Position numbers and translations under genes: made by a program. From assembly GCA_007258455.2 (NCBI GenBank), contig VDFB02270651.1, positions 495,264,320 to 495,328,319 on the forward strand: DNA of 64,000 nt, written 5' to 3'. Positions 23,540 through 36,100 of this stretch are shown here, one piece after another. This DNA is from Sequoia sempervirens (lineage: Eukaryota > Streptophyta > Pinopsida > Cupressales > Cupressaceae). The notes under the pieces are model-generated. The model saw only the letters and a program-made list of their open reading frames with translations, ran no database searches and was not told the DNA's origin. Numbering within the stretch: position 1 is the stretch's first letter; every line of letters starts with the position of its first letter.

Positions 23540-25024
23540 CAGGAGGAGGCATTATAGCAGGTTGTTGGGGTTGAGAAGGTGTTAGCATGTAACTGGTTGT
23601 CTGGTTTGGCCATTGTTGTCCTCCCCTCCATTGAGATGTTTGCTACCAATTTCTTGGAGGTGGCTACCAATTTCCTTGAAACTGCTGCCAATTCCCCTCG
23701 GATTGTTGCCACTGGGGTGGAGAGTTTTGGTGATTGGGCCAAGTATTTGGAGAGTTATTCCAAGGTTGTGGTGGATATCCTCCATAGTTGGATGGATATG
23801 GGGGTTGTCATTGGTTACTTGATGAATAAGAATTAAAATAAGGCCCAACAAAGGATAATGGATCTGGTGGCATACCTTGTCTTGGAGCCCATGGCCTCCT
23901 TTGTGCAATGTAATAGACTTGATCATCATCACCCTGGATTGGCTTGAATTCAGGAAGGATCTACTTATTGTCAATGTTAGCTACCATTTTGCATCTGCAA
24001 TCCTTCTTCTTTTGTCTACAATGAGGGAAATATTTTGCCAGCATTGCCTTTGCCTCCTCTTGTTTCTTCTTTGCTTGAAGTGTATCTAGTTGAGTAGCCA
24101 AATTGTTTATGATTTCTTGCTTGAAGTCTGCTAGCAAGTTAGTAATCTCCATCCTTGAAACTCCATTGGTAGATGATTTACCCATAGAGGATTGGTAAGC
24201 TCTCCCTTTCTTTGAAGTTGCCCTAGAATAGTTCTGACATATCTTCTTGATATCTTCCCAAGGAACTTGGGCGATATCTCCTCCTCCCATCAGGTCCAAG
24301 GCATCCATGTAGTTGTCATTGATTCCCCTTAGGAAAATCATCTTTTGTGATTCTTCATTGAGTGTATGGTGTGGATATTTTTGGAGGCAGAACAGAAACC
24401 TTGAAATGTAATCCTCCAGGCTCTCATCTTCCTTTTGTTGCATCCTAAAAATGTCATCTCCCTTCATGTCACTGCCCCTAAAATATTCCTTGTACTTCTC
24501 AAGGAACTTTGTCTTCATGTCCTCCCAAGTCTCCGCAGTATTTCTGCCTAGGCTCATAAACCATCTTAACACAAATTCTTTCAAGGTGGTAGGAAACAAA
24601 TTAATCATATGGGCATCAGTGGTATAGTCATAACTCCTGCAGAGTATATCAAACTTGAACAAGTATCAAGATCTTCTATGACAAGTCCATAGAACTTAGG
24701 AAGGATTGAAGCAAGGATATTTTTGAGGTTTTCAACTTCATTCTGATGAGCAATTGGGAAAGGAAAATTTGGTTGGTTAGGTTTGTTTCTATTTGCATCA
24801 CCCATGCCTACCTAATGGAGTTCCAAAGCAAAAGGATTCTCAATCTGATTTTGGTCTTTAGAGGAAATTTCAGAACTGGTCAGATCAGGAAATGCATTAG
24901 CAAAGGGGTGTGGCTCTTCTTCTTCTTCGTCTCTTGGCAGATTTTGATGCTCAACTAGCTGGAATGGATCAGGGTTGTTAGGAAGGAATCTCCCATGAGC
25001 ATCTCTCCTCCTTCCTCTATGCAT
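23540..25024 (-). pseudogene. Gypsy gag
   Basis: The start ATG is at 25,024 (MHRGRRRDAHGRFLPNN). After a stop near 24,810 the frame continues to about 24,660, where a shift occurs. The Retrotrans_gag capsid domain follows (LKEFVLRWFMSLGRNTAETW, EYFRGSDMKGDDIFRMQQKE, LEDYISRFLFCLQKYPHHTL). The C-terminal part, 23,540-23,970, is low-complexity (Asn, Pro, Gly, Ile rich) with stops. No clean CCHC knuckle is visible; CRQKKKDCRCKMV near 24,000 is only suggestive. It would form the particle shell. Confidence 0.85.
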
Positions 25025-25184
25025 ACGATATTAACTCAATATCAACCAGCTCACACAAAGAATTGGCAAAAGAATAGTGGATAATTACTTTCCTAAATGA
25101 GGGTATACTAAGAACAAACTTGCATAAATACTACAACAAGGAAGAAACTACCAATGACTCCAAATAACTCCCTAGTTTGACACC

Positions 25185-25203
25185 ATCCCCGACAATGACA
25201 TCA
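25185..25203 (-). other. Gypsy primer-binding site
   Basis: The minus strand reads TGATGTCATTGTCGGGGAT, a few bases after the 5' LTR. The Athila/Tat site complementary to tRNA-Asp starts TGGCGCCGTTG; all visible differences are G-to-A or C-to-T, as expected from deamination. Confidence 0.7.
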
Positions 25204-25207
25204 AAAA

Positions 25208-26461
25208 TGTTGGCCTCTTACAATGATTTAACAATTAAGCCCTTAAAATTGTGATTCAGAAATTGGACATCTAATATGAATGGTTGTCTCAATCATCATA
25301 AAGGTGCATTTAACTTGTCAACCCAGGGAGGTAGACTTGAAATGGGTCAGCACAGTATGTGCACTAGGAATCCATAGTAGCCATATTCATTCTACAGCTA
25401 AGAAAGACATAATGTTGAAAGTAAATAGCTTGGAAAGAAGTAATATAAGTGTTAAACATCAACCAACAACTATACTAAGTTGGAATCCATAACAAAAATA
25501 AAAATATAAGCAAACAAATAGGAAACTACTTTGTCTGCTTTGGCTACAGGAACAGTCACAAAATGGAATTCTAGTGGATGCAGGAACAAATACTTGCCAA
25601 ATTCTTAACTAATTGTTGAAAATAAAGTAATAACTAAACTAAAGGATGGAATGCTCAGCAAGTGGGACCCCTTAGATGAGTATCCCTTAAGACAAATGTA
25701 AACTCAGATGCACAAACTTATAACTTCATTTTATTCATTGGAAAGCATGAGTACAATCGAGCAACATAACTATATTACTAAAAAACTAAGAATGTGAGTA
25801 CAACATCAAATTAATCAACCTTCTGAGAAGGAGCATTTGAGACTTATTTATAGGAAGAAAAATTACTAACTAACTACCTAGCAAGGTAGTCAACTCCAAC
25901 AGATTAGGAGGATGCCACTTTAGGGAAAGCATGAAAAGTGGAAAGGAGGTTATGCATGCGTGGAATCTAGTCAAGCAAGTTTTCCTTAACGCAGATCTAG
26001 CATAACAATAGCTCCTATATTCGCTGAACAAACTATTATGACCATTTACAAGGTAGTTACAATTTTTTATTTAAACTAGGAATCTCCCTCCATTAAGAGT
26101 CTTCCCTCCATTGACCTTTTAAATGATCACCTTATTTGAACTTTATGGCAAATGACCAGCTGGCAAAATCTTCCTCAATTTTATAGGCTCTAATTATATC
26201 TGCATGACAACATTATTACGCACAATAATTGCATATCTATAACTATCTTAAAGTAACATTCATTAATCCACATATAAAATTAACATAGATAATTCATATA
26301 GCATTCCAATGTCATTAAAGGTTACAAAAACGCTTATGCCCAATGTCTATGGTTTTGATGAAATAACATGAAAATGCCAACATCCAAGTATCAAGGTCTA
26401 TGACAACTACAACAAATGAATAATAAATTCTATCAAAATTGAGCTATAATTGGACTCATCA
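25208..26461 (-). repeat. 5' LTR of the gypsy element
   Basis: Pairs with 9,710-10,961 over its full length; length about 1,254 bp, with TG and CA termini on the minus strand. Confidence 0.9.
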
Positions 26462-26628
26462 GTCCTCTTGAGGGGGCATCATTATCCCTATCATCATTCT
26501 TCCTTGTCACTCCTTTGAATGATTAGGGAATCTTTCCTAACCTTTTTCTTCTCACCCAACCAAGTGTTATGTCTTATTCTTCTTTGAAATGATGTTACTT
26601 AGCAACACCATCTAAAGAAGGGAGAAAT
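26462..26628 (+). mobile_element. G-poor outer element, 3' internal end with polypurine tract
   Basis: The sequence resumes the C/T-rich composition left at 9,709 and ends in aagaagggagaa, a polypurine tract, directly before the LTR start. No domain was recognised. Confidence 0.5.
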
Positions 26629-27440
26629 GTAAACACCTAAAATTGACATGTCATCATTTCAACTCAAACTTGACCATTTATTTTATAATTTATTGAATAA
26701 TCCCTATTTATTAAATTAATTATCAAAATTTCATCCCCTTATTAATTAAATAAAAATCACTATTCATCAATATTCACCTGAACCTGTTCCTAAGATTTAA
26801 TTATTTCCCATCCCTCTTCTATAGTCTACCTTAGATAAATAAATCCAAATTTTTATTTCTCTATGTCCCCCATCCTCATCCCAAAAATAAAATAAATATA
26901 CCCTATTTATTTAATTCTCTTTTCCATCCACTTTTGATTGAGTGAGCTAAAACCAATAAGCCCATTAATCCCACACTTGCACATTTATAATCATTATCAA
27001 TCCATTCAAACCTTACACATTTCCAAAAGTGTACATAGGTATGGGTCTTTACATACAAGGTATGGCTCTTTGTACACATCACATGGATCGAAGATTTGCA
27101 GCCCATATTCCCAAGGTACCCTTTCCATCCTATCCATCTCCTCCCAAGGGAATCCTCAACCATTGATTTCCCTTGAATTGTATACTCCTCCACATCCACC
27201 AACCTCATGTAGACACTTGTCCTCACCTCATCCTCCCAATCCTCTCTATCAATGAAAGCCTTTAATCTTTCAAATCAATCCTAGCCATCCAGTTTCTCAT
27301 CCAAAAATATATAAATTGGCATCCAACCAGCCATTATAATAGAACTCCTTGGAATGCAATGTTATGTTGCAAGTAGGATTACTCACATATCTTCTTGGAG
27401 CACAACCACCATAGCTTGGGGAAACAAGAGTTGGTATTGG
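26629..27440 (+). repeat. 3' LTR of the G-poor outer element
   Basis: It starts tgtaaacacctaaaattgac after the polypurine tract. A TATA-like aatatataaattgg near 27,307 would suit an LTR promoter. The start is close to the reverse complement of the end of the LTR at 51,285 (tttaggtgtctaca), so the two belong to related families. The right end is approximate. Open frames on both strands within it are not genes. Confidence 0.5.
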
Positions 27441-27544
27441 TGATTTTTTTAATTTGTTTATCAATGTTTTTAACTAATCATTATGATTAATTAGAATGTT
27501 GCATATAGATGTAAATAGATATGGGTTAACTTAGTTTATTTTGT

Positions 27545-27855
27545 TTATAAGTTTTACATATGCATGTGCACAAGAACAACAATTGCTTCCTTGAGAGGTA
27601 TTTATTTTGGTTGTAATTTGCAAAGATGACCAAAATAAATTAGTAGGAGAGCTTCTTAGTAGTCACATTAAGGGGCTTCAATGGAATACTAAGAGTTACA
27701 AATGAGATTTCAACACCTATGATGATACAACCTATCAAGTAAAGCCTAAAATATCTTTTAGTCATCCTTTCGTTCGAGATGAGTTTCAAGTGTTTACTAT
27801 TGATTTCAAACCTACCAAATTTAAAATTAGAACTTCAATTGAAGGATTTGAATGA
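27545..27855 (+). pseudogene. Coding-like relic of unknown family
   Basis: One plus frame from about 27,595 to a stop at 27,853-27,855 reads ILVVICKDDQNKLVGELLSS, then an internal stop near 27,703, then DTTYQVKPKISFSHPFVRDE and VFTIDFKPTKFKIRTSIEGF. The composition looks like real protein and not like random AT-rich translation. I do not recognise it. It could be the C-terminal end of a transposable-element protein or a captured exon. Confidence 0.3.
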
Positions 27856-29060
27856 ATTCCAATGTACTTTGTAACCTTTTAATTCTATTATCAACAAATA
27901 AATATGATATCATAATTTTAACACCAATGTTTTGTTCAATTTCTTAGTTTATTGTTCTTTGAAATCTACATATCAACATTTTAATTTCTACCTTCATGAA
28001 AGAAATAATAACTTCAATCTTTTGAAACAACATAAAAATGTCTTAAAATAATATTACAATATTACAATATGTGGAAGTTGAAAACAAAATGATATGTCTA
28101 TCTTAATAGATGAACAAATTCAACCTTAAAACAATTTATAAAATTAGCATGAATTATTTATGCAAATTTCAAAGGAAATCATGTTCATGAACTTTATTAA
28201 AATATTAAAATTGGAATTGATATAAAATTGAATGAAAACTCTTTAAATTTTATTTTTCACAATAATTTTTTTTATCAATTTTATACATATAACCTTTAAC
28301 CTGAAATAAAAAATAAACACCAAAATGTTAGCTATCTAGCCCTAACCTAATAATAGTACAAAAATTATAGAGAGAGAAAAGAGAAGGGTTAGGAAATCTA
28401 GTCTTATTTTTCTCACTCCATTCACCATTCAATAGACCAACAAATTTGATTTTCAAATCTCTCTTGACATGACCCATATTATTGCCACCAATACAAAAGA
28501 TGTTACAATCTTTGAAAAAAAGTTGAGCTACAAGTCACTAACCCAACCACCCATTATACAACACAAATTAGCTAGATAACATCAATAACTCAAAGTGCTA
28601 AAATATATTCTTCAAATTTACTTTCAAACTCATCAAATCCATGAATCTAATGTATCAAGTAATAGAAAAACATGCTTGGAGATTTAAAAACTACAAAAGA
28701 AAAAGAAAAGTGGAGCTACAAAGATGGCATTGTATTCAATTAGGTTTCCGAAAGAGTTTCAAATACAAATATATAGGTTTGTTGGATAAAGCAATGTGAA
28801 AAATTTTCCCTTCTAAAACAGACAAAATATAAAAGAGAAGTCCAAAAGTCTTTTAACTTGCACATTTGACTTATATCTCTTCATTACACGTGGGTCAAAA
28901 TTTGACATGCAAATGCATGGCATGTAACTTGTGCAAGCTTCTAGTCGCCTTTAGCATCTTTCTAGAATATATGTCCATCTTGCTAATATTCAACAAAATT
29001 ATCCCAAACTAATATTCAACAAAATTATCTAAAACTAACCTAACTTGCTTGGGATCTAGA
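27856..29060. other. AT-rich intergenic stretch
   Basis: No coding signal on either strand. A small direct repeat of about 25 bp (ctaatattcaacaaaattat) occurs twice at 28,984-29,032. Confidence 0.5.
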
Positions 29061-29179
29061 CGATCTAGATGAATGTCAACCTCTACGAAAACATCTAATA
29101 ACCTCTCATGCACTTGCTTATACTCAACCAATTTGTTCTCAAATTCCTCACTAGAGGTTCACATTTTCTTTGTAGTAAC

Positions 29180-30016
29180 TATCACACAGAAGCAACTTCC
29201 TCCATATCTTTATGGCCTAAAGATAGCAACTCTGAATTCCTTGCCTTCGTGGCCCTTGCTATATTGCCCAGCTCTTCCACATCAAGATATCTTTTTCTAT
29301 AGTTTGAACAAACCAAGAAGCAAGAGTTGCAAATGATGAATCAATAGGACCTACCAGATAATCAATGTAGGACGTAAGATAAGAAACCTTATCTTTTAAT
29401 TCATACTTAGTGGCCTTATCTTTGTACAACCTCTGTATCGTCAAGTCAATGGAGGACTGTGTAGCTTGCTTCACCTTGTTCATTGATTGCTTTCTGAGGG
29501 AGGCTATGGTGATCATGTAATATGCAGGCTACAATTCAACCTCCAACTTATCTACTAAGGGAGTAGTGATTTGTATCTATCCCATTCTCTAAGCATCTAT
29601 TGTAATAGCCAATCTTAGTCTAGCTTTCTGAGGAGGTGGAAGCTTAGGAAACATAGAAACCAATTGTGTAAGATCATCCATAACTAGACCAATCACTCTA
29701 TCTTCTGGATGCAAACCACACCAGTGTATGTTGAGAAGTTGATCCTTCCTATTGAGCCTTATACCTTTTGTTTGTTCCTCTTGTCCCTTGGGAGAATTCT
29801 AGGGAGGCAGATATGGTGCTCTGTCAAAAGAGAAGTGATTGGGGTTCTTTTGGGAGGAGGAGATGTAAGAAAATTAGTGGGAGTTGGAGTGGGAGTTCTC
29901 TTAGGAAAATGAACAGGTGATATTATAGGAGAGCCTTTCGAGGACTCCACTGGTGGAATAATGTCACCATTTTTAAACTTTATGGTCCATATCACATATA
30001 TTATTAAGTGCCACAT
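29180..30016 (-). pseudogene. Fragmentary ORF of unknown family
   Basis: On the minus strand, 29,759-30,016 gives a Pro/Thr-rich segment (PVHFPKRTPTPTPTNFL). It is followed by WCGLHPEDRVIGLVMDDLTQ and SMFPKLPPPQKARLRL near 29,630-29,720, and then an open stretch at 29,259-29,516 (STQSSIDL-like helical sequence ending in SYIDYLVGPIDSS). A few stops separate them. The order and style recall the extra ORFs of plant gypsy elements, but no LTR or pol flanks it, so the origin is open. Confidence 0.3.
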
Positions 30017-32930
30017 AGTGTCTAAGTCCCTACCTAGAAGTAATTTTCCATTTTTTAATTTCCTTTTTTCTTGTTAACTTTTTCTTTTATTGTTATTGTA
30101 CTGTTTTGTTTATGGTTGGTTTACTCACCTAGCATAAAAATAGCATGATTGGTCATTTCTATTAGTGTACAGTATATAGAACAAAAGGCAGCACATTCAG
30201 AAAACAAAACATTATCCTCTAACAATTGAACAAGTTGTGACAGATTAACAATGGCACGTTTAGGACAAGTGTAAAGTATTGAAGGGTAGCACATTCAGAA
30301 AAAACCATAATCCTGTAACAACTTGATTGAGGGTGATCTTAGAAAGGTAAAGCAGAAATAATTTGAGCTGCATGCCCATGCAGGCACTCTTCAAATTGAA
30401 GTAAAGGGAAAAGCAAGAAAAGGATAAGAGAATTACCTGAACTTGTGCTTTCCAATTACTTGTACTTTAATTGGTTTCAGTTAGTTTTAGCACAAAGGGC
30501 GATACATGCCCACATTTGAGTTTGACAATCTGTATATATATATATATATGCTAAATTTGGCAGACCAATCTCGTGCATCATGGATTTGATCCCAAGTGCC
30601 ATGGATTTGAACTCTGACATGTGGTTCTGAACTGACAAAATGTAAACTTTTGAAACCTGTTCATCTTGATCTCTGATGTCTGATGCACTTGTAAGAACCA
30701 AGGTGTTTATAAACACTTAAACAGTATCTACCAAATCGCTATGGATTGACCAGCTTTACGACTTTGAGAGTGGCCTATATGAAGATGATGCAGATTCTCG
30801 TTCTTTTGTACTTTATAAACATAATAATACCAATAACACTCAGTTTATTTGTTGTAGCTGTATTTTACTAATTCCATCAGTTGTCCTTTAAGTGAAAATA
30901 CCAGTCCAAGCTATACTCTGATCTCTTCCTACGTTTTGCAGTGCCACATTCCCGACACTCGGTCCCCCATCTTGATGCTGTTTTTCTATCAATTCATTTC
31001 TTGGATTGTAGGGTACTTCTAGGATTCATCCTGTTAACACATGATTTCTATTTATGTATAACAATCTTTCTTGAAGTTTGTAAACAAGGATTCAAATTAA
31101 CAGTCTTTGTATATCAGATATGGTGACAATGTATGTTCACAGTCAGTAAATAGCATAAATGATAGGTAGCATATGATATAAATTAGATGAGGTAAAACAA
31201 CGCATACATGCAGACATATAGGCCAAAAAGCTTGATTAGCATATATGTTTCTTGTTTTCCATTTCAAGAAGTACAATTTATTTGTAGACATAGATTAAAG
31301 GACAAGATGTTTTTTGTCATTTAGGAAGAACCCAAATCCCCCAGTTCTTGAAAATCCCTGAAGAAAAGATCGACATAGATAAAGGGAAAATATATTTTTA
31401 GTCATTTAGAACACTTTAGCTACATTTAACATTTAAAACATAAACACAAACTCCTCCATAAAAGTTTGATCCAATTCCATCCTGAACATTCTGTTTAGAC
31501 TGCTTATTATGAAAAATGACTAACAAAACAAATCATCCTAATTGCCTTTTATGGTATTTAAAACAAGTCCTGGGAGCTCTATGCATAAAATAACGCTATG
31601 AATTTAATACATTCCAGGCAACACATTTGACTCAAGTTTAACATAACACACAAGAGAAAACTGACGAGAAATGCATGACTATTTACCGTTCAAAGTTTTT
31701 CAATGGGTCTCATAACAAGATAATGCCATCAGATAAGATAGAACTCACCATGACACAATATTTCCAACTCACAGCGTTTATCTTTATTCATATATCAATG
31801 TATTTACATCCCAAAAAAAATCTCATGTTTTTCAATCTTCTCATGCCTTCTGCTCTTTCTTACAATTACAATGCAGCATATGTGATGCCTAAACTCATTA
31901 AGATCAATGGGTACACAACTCAGTCATGTCCCTACAACATTACAGGTCTCTCGAGATGACATAACTTTTGTGTGGTACCGCCATGTGTCCTCTGAAAAAA
32001 GCTGCCAGAAACAATAGAAACTGCCAAGAGCTCCACAGCATGTCTGTTGGCTATTTGTCTGCAATGAAATATACTTCTAATGAGCACCCTTCTAAGACTA
32101 GTAAAAGATTTGAAAACAAGAAATTAGGGAAACTTGAAACATTAAAATCAAAAAACACCAAATATAAGGTGAATTTTCCAGGATTCCTATATTGAGCTCT
32201 GAAAACCTCATGTTAACAGATACTTCCTTCAGCGGAGCAGTCACAAAGCTACCCCTCAATCTTACATTTCAACATCTAGATTCAAATATCATACTGCACT
32301 ACATTACATCTTTTGCAGACTACACAAGTTATCATTTCATATGTGCCATGCCATTCCTAGCCTAAGTCTAAAATTTTTACAGATCCTATGCAAGGGGAAA
32401 AGAATGTCAAAGCAAATGGCATTTCATACAAGAAGGAATTAGGTTTCCCAGATTAAATGACTGTCTGATAAGAAAGCCAATTACTTGTATGAAATTCTGA
32501 AATGCTGCAACATTATCCTGCACTGTCTGATTGAAGTTACACATAAGATGTGGTTTACATGAAGCACTATAATGTGAATGACCAGAAATGAGGCCTGCTT
32601 GTACACAGCTATGAAACACTATACATGCACTCAGAGATGCTAATTTGATTAAATAACTCAAGTTGAGCGACCAAAATATTGGTATCTCTTACACAATAAT
32701 ATCTTTACAAATTTTATCACAAAAATAATGACCCTAACAGCCGTCCTGGTTTCTTTGACACCCATAGCCAGAGTTGAGCCAATATGACGGATATCTCCAC
32801 ATTTGTAAGATTGGATGAATTCCACAGGTTGATAGTAAAAGGACAGAACATCACGCTTTCAATGCATATCGTCTGCCCTTTACCTCTTATAAATATCTTT
32901 TGATATTTTACTTGGAACACTCAAATGGCT
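30017..32930. other. Gene-proximal intergenic region
   Basis: No convincing gene or retroelement. It holds a TA microsatellite (about 30,530-30,549). A 79-codon minus frame at 30,477-30,716 (SASDIRDQDEQVSKVYILSV) reads as possibly coding but has no splice context I can support. The composition is less AT-skewed than the arrays beyond 38.7 kb. Confidence 0.4.
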
Positions 32931-32942
32931 GAACTACAGGAA

Positions 32943-32948
32943 ATTTAT
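32943..32948 (-). terminator. Candidate poly(A) signal of the ankyrin gene
   Basis: The minus strand reads AATAAA about 160 bases after the stop codon at 33,109. The position suits a plant 3' UTR; no cleavage site can be seen. Confidence 0.35.
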
Positions 32949-33108
32949 TAGCCCTATGTCATAGTACCACATGACAACAAAAGGCTTAGACCATCTAACT
33001 TCACAAAACTGCTTTTTTACAACTGTTGACCCAAATTTTGGATCTTGCTGAAGTGTGGTGCACTTCAGATTAAAGGAATCATAAAGGCCATTGAATATGA
33101 TTTACTGT

Positions 33109-36100
33109 TTACTTCCCAACTCCAGGACCATTTGAGGCAGATGCTTCTTTTGTAATCAAATTTATCCCACGAACCCAAAGCTCAGCATTTGCATCATTTC
33201 TTGCTACAAAGTGAAACTCTTTTTTCTTCACAGTAACAATTCTAAATGTTCCAGCTTTATTAACATCATCTTTGTGACGATTCTTGCGAAATGTAGGACT
33301 AGGTCCCAAAATAGCTTCCTTAATGACAACATTTCTTCTTCGTGACTTTCCCCATGAAAACAAACCAGATTTAAGCATGCGGACCATTTTCATATGAGGA
33401 GAGCCTTTTCCCTGCCTTGTATGCTTGTTGAGTTGATCACCAGCGAGTACAAACTTCCTTGCAAGATGATCCAATATGACACCCTCTGCAATTTTTGATA
33501 AACCATTTCTCCTGGCAAGCAGCAATGCAGTTTCACCTTTGTGGTTAACAATACTGCAATCAGCTCCCCCGAGGACCAGAATCTTGCAAGCATCTGCATG
33601 GCCTTCTCTTGCAGCCAGCATTAAAGGGGTGTAACCAGCCTCATCAAGACTGTTGACAGAATATCCTCTTTTAAGAAGTTGCCCTATAGCCTCTAGATTC
33701 CCTCTCCGTGCGGCATAATGAAGAGCCTTAAACCCCTCTCCTTTTAAGCAATTTGCTAGGGTAGCATCCAACATAACCTTCTCAAAATGGTCTCTTCTCC
33801 CATGGGTCAGATATAAGCCAATGGCTGTTTCCCCTTTCTTATTCCTCAGCCCCAAATCAGCTCCAGCAAAAACAAGCACTTTAAAAACCTCAATATGACC
33901 CTCTTTTGCAGCAATCATTGCAGCAGAAAAGCCGTTCTTATCCTGTTCATTCAAGCTTAACCCTGGTTGCTTTATAAGTTTCTGAACAACCTTACCATCA
34001 CCAAAGCCTGCCATAAAATGAAGCGGAGAAAAGAGTTGTAAATTGCTGGAGTATAATTTTTTCCCAGCTCCTATTGCTTCTAAAATTATTTGATATATAG
34101 ACAAAATACAATTGTTTGCTTCTGCTATGTTTACTGCATTCTGTCCTGCCAAATTTAATATTGCTAAATCGGCCCCCGAAAATAACAACTCTCTGAAGCA
34201 TTCTAGGTGGTTAGATTTTATGCTCAGCATAAGTGCAGTTTCACCAGTTTCTGTCCTCACATTCAAATCGCATCCATGTTCTATCAACTGCTTTAAAATA
34301 GCAAGATACCCCATTCTAGAAGCCATGTGAAGAGGTCGAAATTCATGTCCATTTGTCAATCTTACACAAAAGTCAGCATTCGCTCCAGCATGTAAAAGCA
34401 CCTGAACAGCCCTTGCATTGCGGAAAAGTATGGCGTGACAAATTAGTGTTCTTCCTCGATGCTCACTATCAGGGCTTAAATGTTGCAGTAACAATCTGAG
34501 AATAGTGCCACTTGCTTCATAGTATTCAACAGCACACCATGCTTCATTATATGGTTCTGCTAGACCTGCCCCAACACGCAACTCTTCACCTGAATTTGTA
34601 TCCCAGGACCATGCTCCAAGACTCACTTTACAGTCAGTTTTTACACCCACCTGCACATTTGGAGAAACATGCTTAAAGATGATCTCATTCCATTTAAATT
34701 TATGGATTAAATAATACTGAAAACTGCACCCCAAACCAAACTGCAAAATGTTACTGCTCTGGCTTGTACATGGCATGCATTGCGAGGTTTGATTTTAACT
34801 TTTAAAAAATGCAACCATAACTATCATACTTCCTTTATTACCAGGGAGTTTTAAAGATTGGCAAACGTGCATTCTAATGCAACACAAACTGGCATATTAA
34901 AAGCACAAAGCAAATACCTCCAACAGATGTCTTACTACAGCAGCTTGTCGGCTAACAATAGCAGCAAACAGTGGTGTGCAGTCAACATTCACATATAAAG
35001 CAGGCTTGGCAGAACGCAACAATGTTCTATCCCATGAATTGGCATCCACTCCACTCTGCAAACAGCCAAAACAATCAGAACTATGTCTCATATAGAACAA
35101 GTCTAAAATGGAGCAGCATAGAGGACATTAAGAACTGACCCTATAGCAACTATGATAGACTTGCTATCTATGTAACAGTTGTTTCCAGATATATGTTTGC
35201 TAAAATGTGGACCTATGAAAAGAATCTCCAAACTCTATGTTACCTATGGACTACAAGGAACATATAACGATGGACTACGAGAATATTGAACATACCTTGA
35301 TTAATGTGGCAACAATGTCAAGAAATCCTCGGCAGCTAGCATATACTAACGCATGTACAGAGACAGCTGGCCTGATCATTTCTGAACCAATCAAGAGCTC
35401 GGCAGATTTAGTCTGACCATAACGGCATGCTTCCAACAAGGCATCCTCACAAGCTGGCTGAGAAGCTCCTGCCTTCAATAGCATACCCAAGACTTGATGG
35501 TGACCTTCTCGAGCAGCTGCTGTTGTTGCATAACCTCTGAATAGCTTCTGGTTGACATCTGCACCGGCTGACTGAAAACAAAAGGAACAACAAGATGAGC
35601 TGTTTCTTAAGATAGAACCACTTTCTATAGGTAGTTATACTCAAATTATTTCAATATATCAAAGATATGATCAAAAAATTCACATTTCTGAAGATGCATA
35701 AACAGAATTCCTGTATGAAAGAGTCAACCTAAACAAAGGAAAAACCATTACACATATGCATCAGAAATAGACAACCAGGATTATAGATAATACTTAATCT
35801 ATGTGCAGAACATCTAAGGACCAAGCTATATGACTATATCACCTTGGTAATTACTACTTTCATAAAAGTTTCATCCCTGAGAAAACTATGACAGAGCCAC
35901 ATACACAAAAAAACACCTCTAATTTGAAAAGTCCGTGTTCAAAGGCAAATATTTACATCATTGCATAGATTGGCATCTTCAGCAATTTCCCAAAAGAAAA
36001 TCCTTGTCAGCAACAAAATTCAATTCTTATTATTCCATATTCTTCAAAGTTTGTTTTATAGTTAGAGCAGGAGTTAAATTTCAGAAAATATACGAGAAAA

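Larger units (their letters stand above)
9710..26461 (-). mobile_element. Athila/Tat-like Ty3/gypsy LTR retrotransposon, near full length but defective
   Basis: Two long direct repeats bound it (9,710-10,961 and 25,208-26,461; both start tgttggcct and end gactcatca on the plus strand). Flanking 5-mers gtgct (left) and gtcct (right) look like a target duplication with one change. On the minus strand the order is LTR, primer site, gag, protease, RT, RNase H, integrase, extra 3' ORF, polypurine tract, LTR. The protease-RT-integrase order is diagnostic of Ty3/gypsy, and the Asp-tRNA-like primer site plus 3' ORF favour the Athila/Tat lineage. A copia element is inserted in the 3' ORF, so the unnested length is about 11 kb. 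Stops, shifts and lost catalytic residues show it is dead. Confidence 0.9.

Noticed and set aside
26903..27255. Frames of over 100 codons on both strands.
   Set aside because: Both fall within the outer element's LTR, overlap each other and follow local base composition.
34651..34776. Treating the last ankyrin exon as an independent gene starting at 34,776.
   Set aside because: The first 42 codons are intron sequence; a good acceptor at 34,651 joins the exon in phase with the previous one.
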